From: Alphaproteobacteria bacterium
GTDB taxonomy: Bacteria > Pseudomonadota > Alphaproteobacteria > MPNO01 > UBA2964
DNA: 42,678 bases
NCBI GenBank assembly: GCA_009377375.1
Contig: WHUE01000028.1
Location: 1-42,678, forward strand
Reading direction: 5' to 3'
Shown here in pieces: positions 40,877-42,678 of this stretch. Numbering within the stretch: position 1 is the first letter of the stretch; every line of letters starts with the position of its first letter. Under the pieces are notes generated by a model that saw only the letters and a list, made by a program, of their open reading frames with translations, was not told where the DNA came from and made no database searches. Position numbers and translations under genes: made by a program.

Positions 40877-41904
40877 TGGGCTTCGCCGCGAAGAAGCGCG
40901 GTCGCGGCGTCGCGGCGGGCTGGTACGGCATCGCCCGCACGGCGACCGTCGACCGCGCCGGCGCCTGGGCGGAGCTCGACGACGGCGGCACGGCGAAGAT
41001 ACTGACCGGCGTGACCGAGATCGGCGAGGGCATCCTCACCGTGCTCGCCCAGGTCGCGGCGGAGGAGCTGGGGGTGCGTCCGCAGGACGTGACGCTGGGC
41101 GACAACGACACCGCCCGCGTGCCCGAAGCGGCCCATGCGGGCGCGACCCGTCAGACCTACATGATCTCCAGCGCCGTGGCGCTGGCCTGCCGCGATGCGC
41201 GGGCCAAGTTCGATCCCGTGATCGCCGAGCACTGGGGCGTAGAGCCCGGCGACATCGTCGCCCATAACGGCGAGGTCTGGGCCCGCGACCGCGACAACGC
41301 CCGCATGTCGATGGAAGAGGCGGTGGCGCTGTGCAAGGGCAAGGGCGTGGTGCCGGTCGGCGCCGGCTCGTTCACCTCCGACCATACCGGGCTCGATCCC
41401 GTGGACGGCAGCGGCCGGCCGTGGATGGCCTATGTCTTCGGCGCCCAGGTCTGCGAGGTCGAGGTCGACACCGCGACCGGCGAGGTGCAGGTACTCGGCG
41501 TCTGGGCGGCGCACGACATCGGCCGGGTGGTCAATCCGCGCGGCGTCGAGGGCCAGATCGAGGGCGGCATCGTCCAGGCGCTCGGCCAGGCGCTGATGGA
41601 GGACTACCGGCTGGAGCAGGGGCGCACCACTACGCCGGGCTTCGCCAAGTACATCCTGCCGACATCGCTCGACGTGCCGCAGGTCACCTCGGTGCTGATC
41701 GAGGACCGGGACCCGCACAACCCGCTCGGTGTGAAGGGTATCGGCGAACCCGCCATGGTGCCGACCGCGCCGGCGATCATGAACGCGATCTACGACGCGG
41801 TGGGGGTGCGCATCGCGTCGCTTCCCGCCACGCCGGAAAAGGTGCTCGCCGCGCTTGCTGCGAAACGGGCGGCGGAAACGGCGGCCGGACAGGCCGCCGA
41901 GTAA
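40876..41904 (+). CDS. Molybdenum hydroxylase: second half of Mo subunit, set 3
   Basis: 342 aa from ATG 40876, overlapping the previous TGA (TGATG) with its own GGAGG 7 nt upstream, so it reads as a real coupled start. It opens AAKKRGRGVAAGWYGIARTATVDRAGAWAEL and includes GVTEIGEGILTVLAQVAAEEL (Mo-pterin contact region), HAGATRQTYMISSA, HDIGRVVNPRGVEGQIEGG and the catalytic Glu in GVKGIGEPAMVP. It pairs with the first half to form the Mo site. Known precedent for a Mo subunit split in two is nicotinate dehydrogenase of Eubacterium barkeri (NdhL and NdhM). A frameshift within a single gene cannot be fully excluded, but the linker in neither frame resembles family sequence. Confidence 0.88.
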   Translation: MGFAAKKRGRGVAAGWYGIARTATVDRAGAWAELDDGGTAKILTGVTEIGEGILTVLAQVAAEELGVRPQDVTLGDNDTARVPEAAHAGATRQTYMISSAVALACRDARAKFDPVIAEHWGVEPGDIVAHNGEVWARDRDNARMSMEEAVALCKGKGVVPVGAGSFTSDHTGLDPVDGSGRPWMAYVFGAQVCEVEVDTATGEVQVLGVWAAHDIGRVVNPRGVEGQIEGGIVQALGQALMEDYRLEQGRTTTPGFAKYILPTSLDVPQVTSVLIEDRDPHNPLGVKGIGEPAMVPTAPAIMNAIYDAVGVRIASLPATPEKVLAALAAKRAAETAAGQAAE

Positions 41905-41951
41905 TGCGTTGACGTCAGAAATCGACCAACAAAACCACTGAGGAGGACCAA

Positions 41952-42678
41952 ATGATGTTGAAGACCTTGAAAGGCCTTGTCCTTGCGCCGGCCGCCCTGG
42001 CCTTCGCGATGGCTGCGCAGGCTGCCGACTATCCCGCGAAGCCGGTTGAGATGACCGTGCTGTTCGGCGGCTCGGCCAAGACCATCGCCGATCTGCTCGC
42101 CGACGGGATGAAGAAGAAGCTCGGCGTCGCCGTGACCCCGGTCAGCCGTACCGGCGGCGGCGGTGCGGTCGGTTATTCCCACGTCGTCCAGGCCACGGCC
42201 GACGGCTACAGCATCGTGTGGAACTCCAACTCCATCTCCACGTCCCACTACCAGGGCAACATGAAGCACAACTACAAGGATTTCGACGCCATCGCCCGCG
42301 TCAGCCTTGAAGTGCCGGTGATGGCCGTGCGCGCCGATTCGGGGTGGAAGACGCTGGGCGACTTCGTCGCCGCGGCGAAGAAGAACGGCGGCAAGATGAA
42401 GGTCGGCATTTCGGGCAAGGGCAGCTTCACCCATCTGGCGTCCGCCGCCCTGTTCGACAAGGCGGGCGTCGAGGTGCGCTACATCCCCTACGGCCGCGGC
42501 CGCGCGCCGGTGGAGCTGCTGGGCGGACGCATCGACGCCGCGCTGCAATGGCCGAGCCAGTTCAAGAGCCACGCCGATGCCGGCAAGCTCACCATTCTCG
42601 CCGTGACCAGCGCCAAGCGCATCCCGCTGCTGCCCGACGTGCCGACCGCCACGGAGCAGGGCGTCGACGTCGACATCA
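41952..42678 (+). CDS. TctC/Bug-family extracytoplasmic solute-binding protein, 3' truncated by window
   Basis: At least 242 codons, open to the last base of the window. AGGAGG (41941-41946) precedes ATG 41952; ATG 41955 is also possible. Signal peptide MMLKTLKGLVLAPAALAFAMAAQAA with cleavage near residue 24-25. Mature DYPAKPVEMTVLFGGSAKTIADLLAD, then RTGGGGAVGYSHVVQATADGYSIVWNSNS, KVGISGKGSFTHLASA and ITSAKRIPLLPDVPTATEQG, all standard for the family. It lies 47 bp after the Mo hydroxylase and probably belongs to the same IclR-controlled operon, supplying the substrate. Confidence 0.93.
   Translation, partial: MMLKTLKGLVLAPAALAFAMAAQAADYPAKPVEMTVLFGGSAKTIADLLADGMKKKLGVAVTPVSRTGGGGAVGYSHVVQATADGYSIVWNSNSISTSHYQGNMKHNYKDFDAIARVSLEVPVMAVRADSGWKTLGDFVAAAKKNGGKMKVGISGKGSFTHLASAALFDKAGVEVRYIPYGRGRAPVELLGGRIDAALQWPSQFKSHADAGKLTILAVTSAKRIPLLPDVPTATEQGVDVDI

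Noticed and set aside
1-42678. CRISPR array, tRNA, rRNA, insertion sequence, integrase or attachment site
   Set aside because: None was found on reading the window; no transposase or integrase protein, no regularly spaced repeats, no tRNA-like cloverleaf noticed. A covariance-model scan would be needed to exclude small RNAs.

Overview
The window is high-GC (well above 60 % by eye), gene-dense bacterial chromosome. Gene content and protein style suggest a metabolically versatile alphaproteobacterium: an OPRT of the [10 protein letters not shown] type, several orphan TctC-type binding proteins, CoxMSL-style molybdenum hydroxylases, and IclR/TetR/XRE regulators. I see no rRNA, tRNA, CRISPR array, insertion sequence or phage gene. 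The assignment to Alphaproteobacteria is inference from gene style, not from a marker gene.

Layout. 1-2784: the 3' part of a glutathione S-transferase, an amidohydrolase_2 enzyme and a TctC-type binding protein. 3051-6192: a three-gene operon matching the URC-type uracil catabolism set (Urc1-like GTP-cyclohydrolase-II homologue, Urc4/DUF1688, uracil phosphoribosyltransferase). 6217-18061 (minus strand): a long catabolic run that reads FAD, 2Fe-2S and Mo subunits of a molybdenum hydroxylase, a 4,5-dihydroxyphthalate-decarboxylase-like protein, TctC, LeuC-like, LeuD-like, an isocitrate-lyase/PEP-mutase family lyase, a metallophosphoesterase, a luciferase-like monooxygenase and a meta-cleavage-type alpha/beta hydrolase. 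18372-26987 (plus strand, divergent): a second FAD/2Fe-2S/Mo hydroxylase, an XRE regulator, a TPR plus 2-oxoglutarate-oxygenase-like fusion, then PyrK-like, PyrD(1B)-like and PyrE. 26992-32227 (minus): an RND efflux pump, its membrane-fusion protein and a TetR regulator with clear operators. 32538-34571: a TctC protein and a phytanoyl-CoA-dioxygenase-like enzyme. 34574-42678: an amidase, then IclR, a zinc alcohol dehydrogenase and a third molybdenum hydroxylase, followed by another TctC protein cut by the window end.

How it may fit together (inference). The three molybdenum hydroxylases each have a different subunit architecture. With ring-attack and amide-cleaving enzymes, a LeuCD-like hydratase plus ICL/PEPM lyase, and the URC genes, they suggest a catabolic island for N-heterocycles or heteroaromatic acids and pyrimidines. 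The best candidates for something new are: (1) the third molybdenum hydroxylase, whose Mo subunit is split between its two halves while the first half is fused to the 2Fe-2S domain; (2) the Mo-hydroxylase/XRE/2OG/PyrK-PyrD-PyrE operon, whose PyrD homologue has replaced two orotate-contacting asparagines; and (3) the hydratase-lyase module, whose LeuC, LeuD and lyase copies each depart from family motifs. Substrates cannot be read from the sequence.
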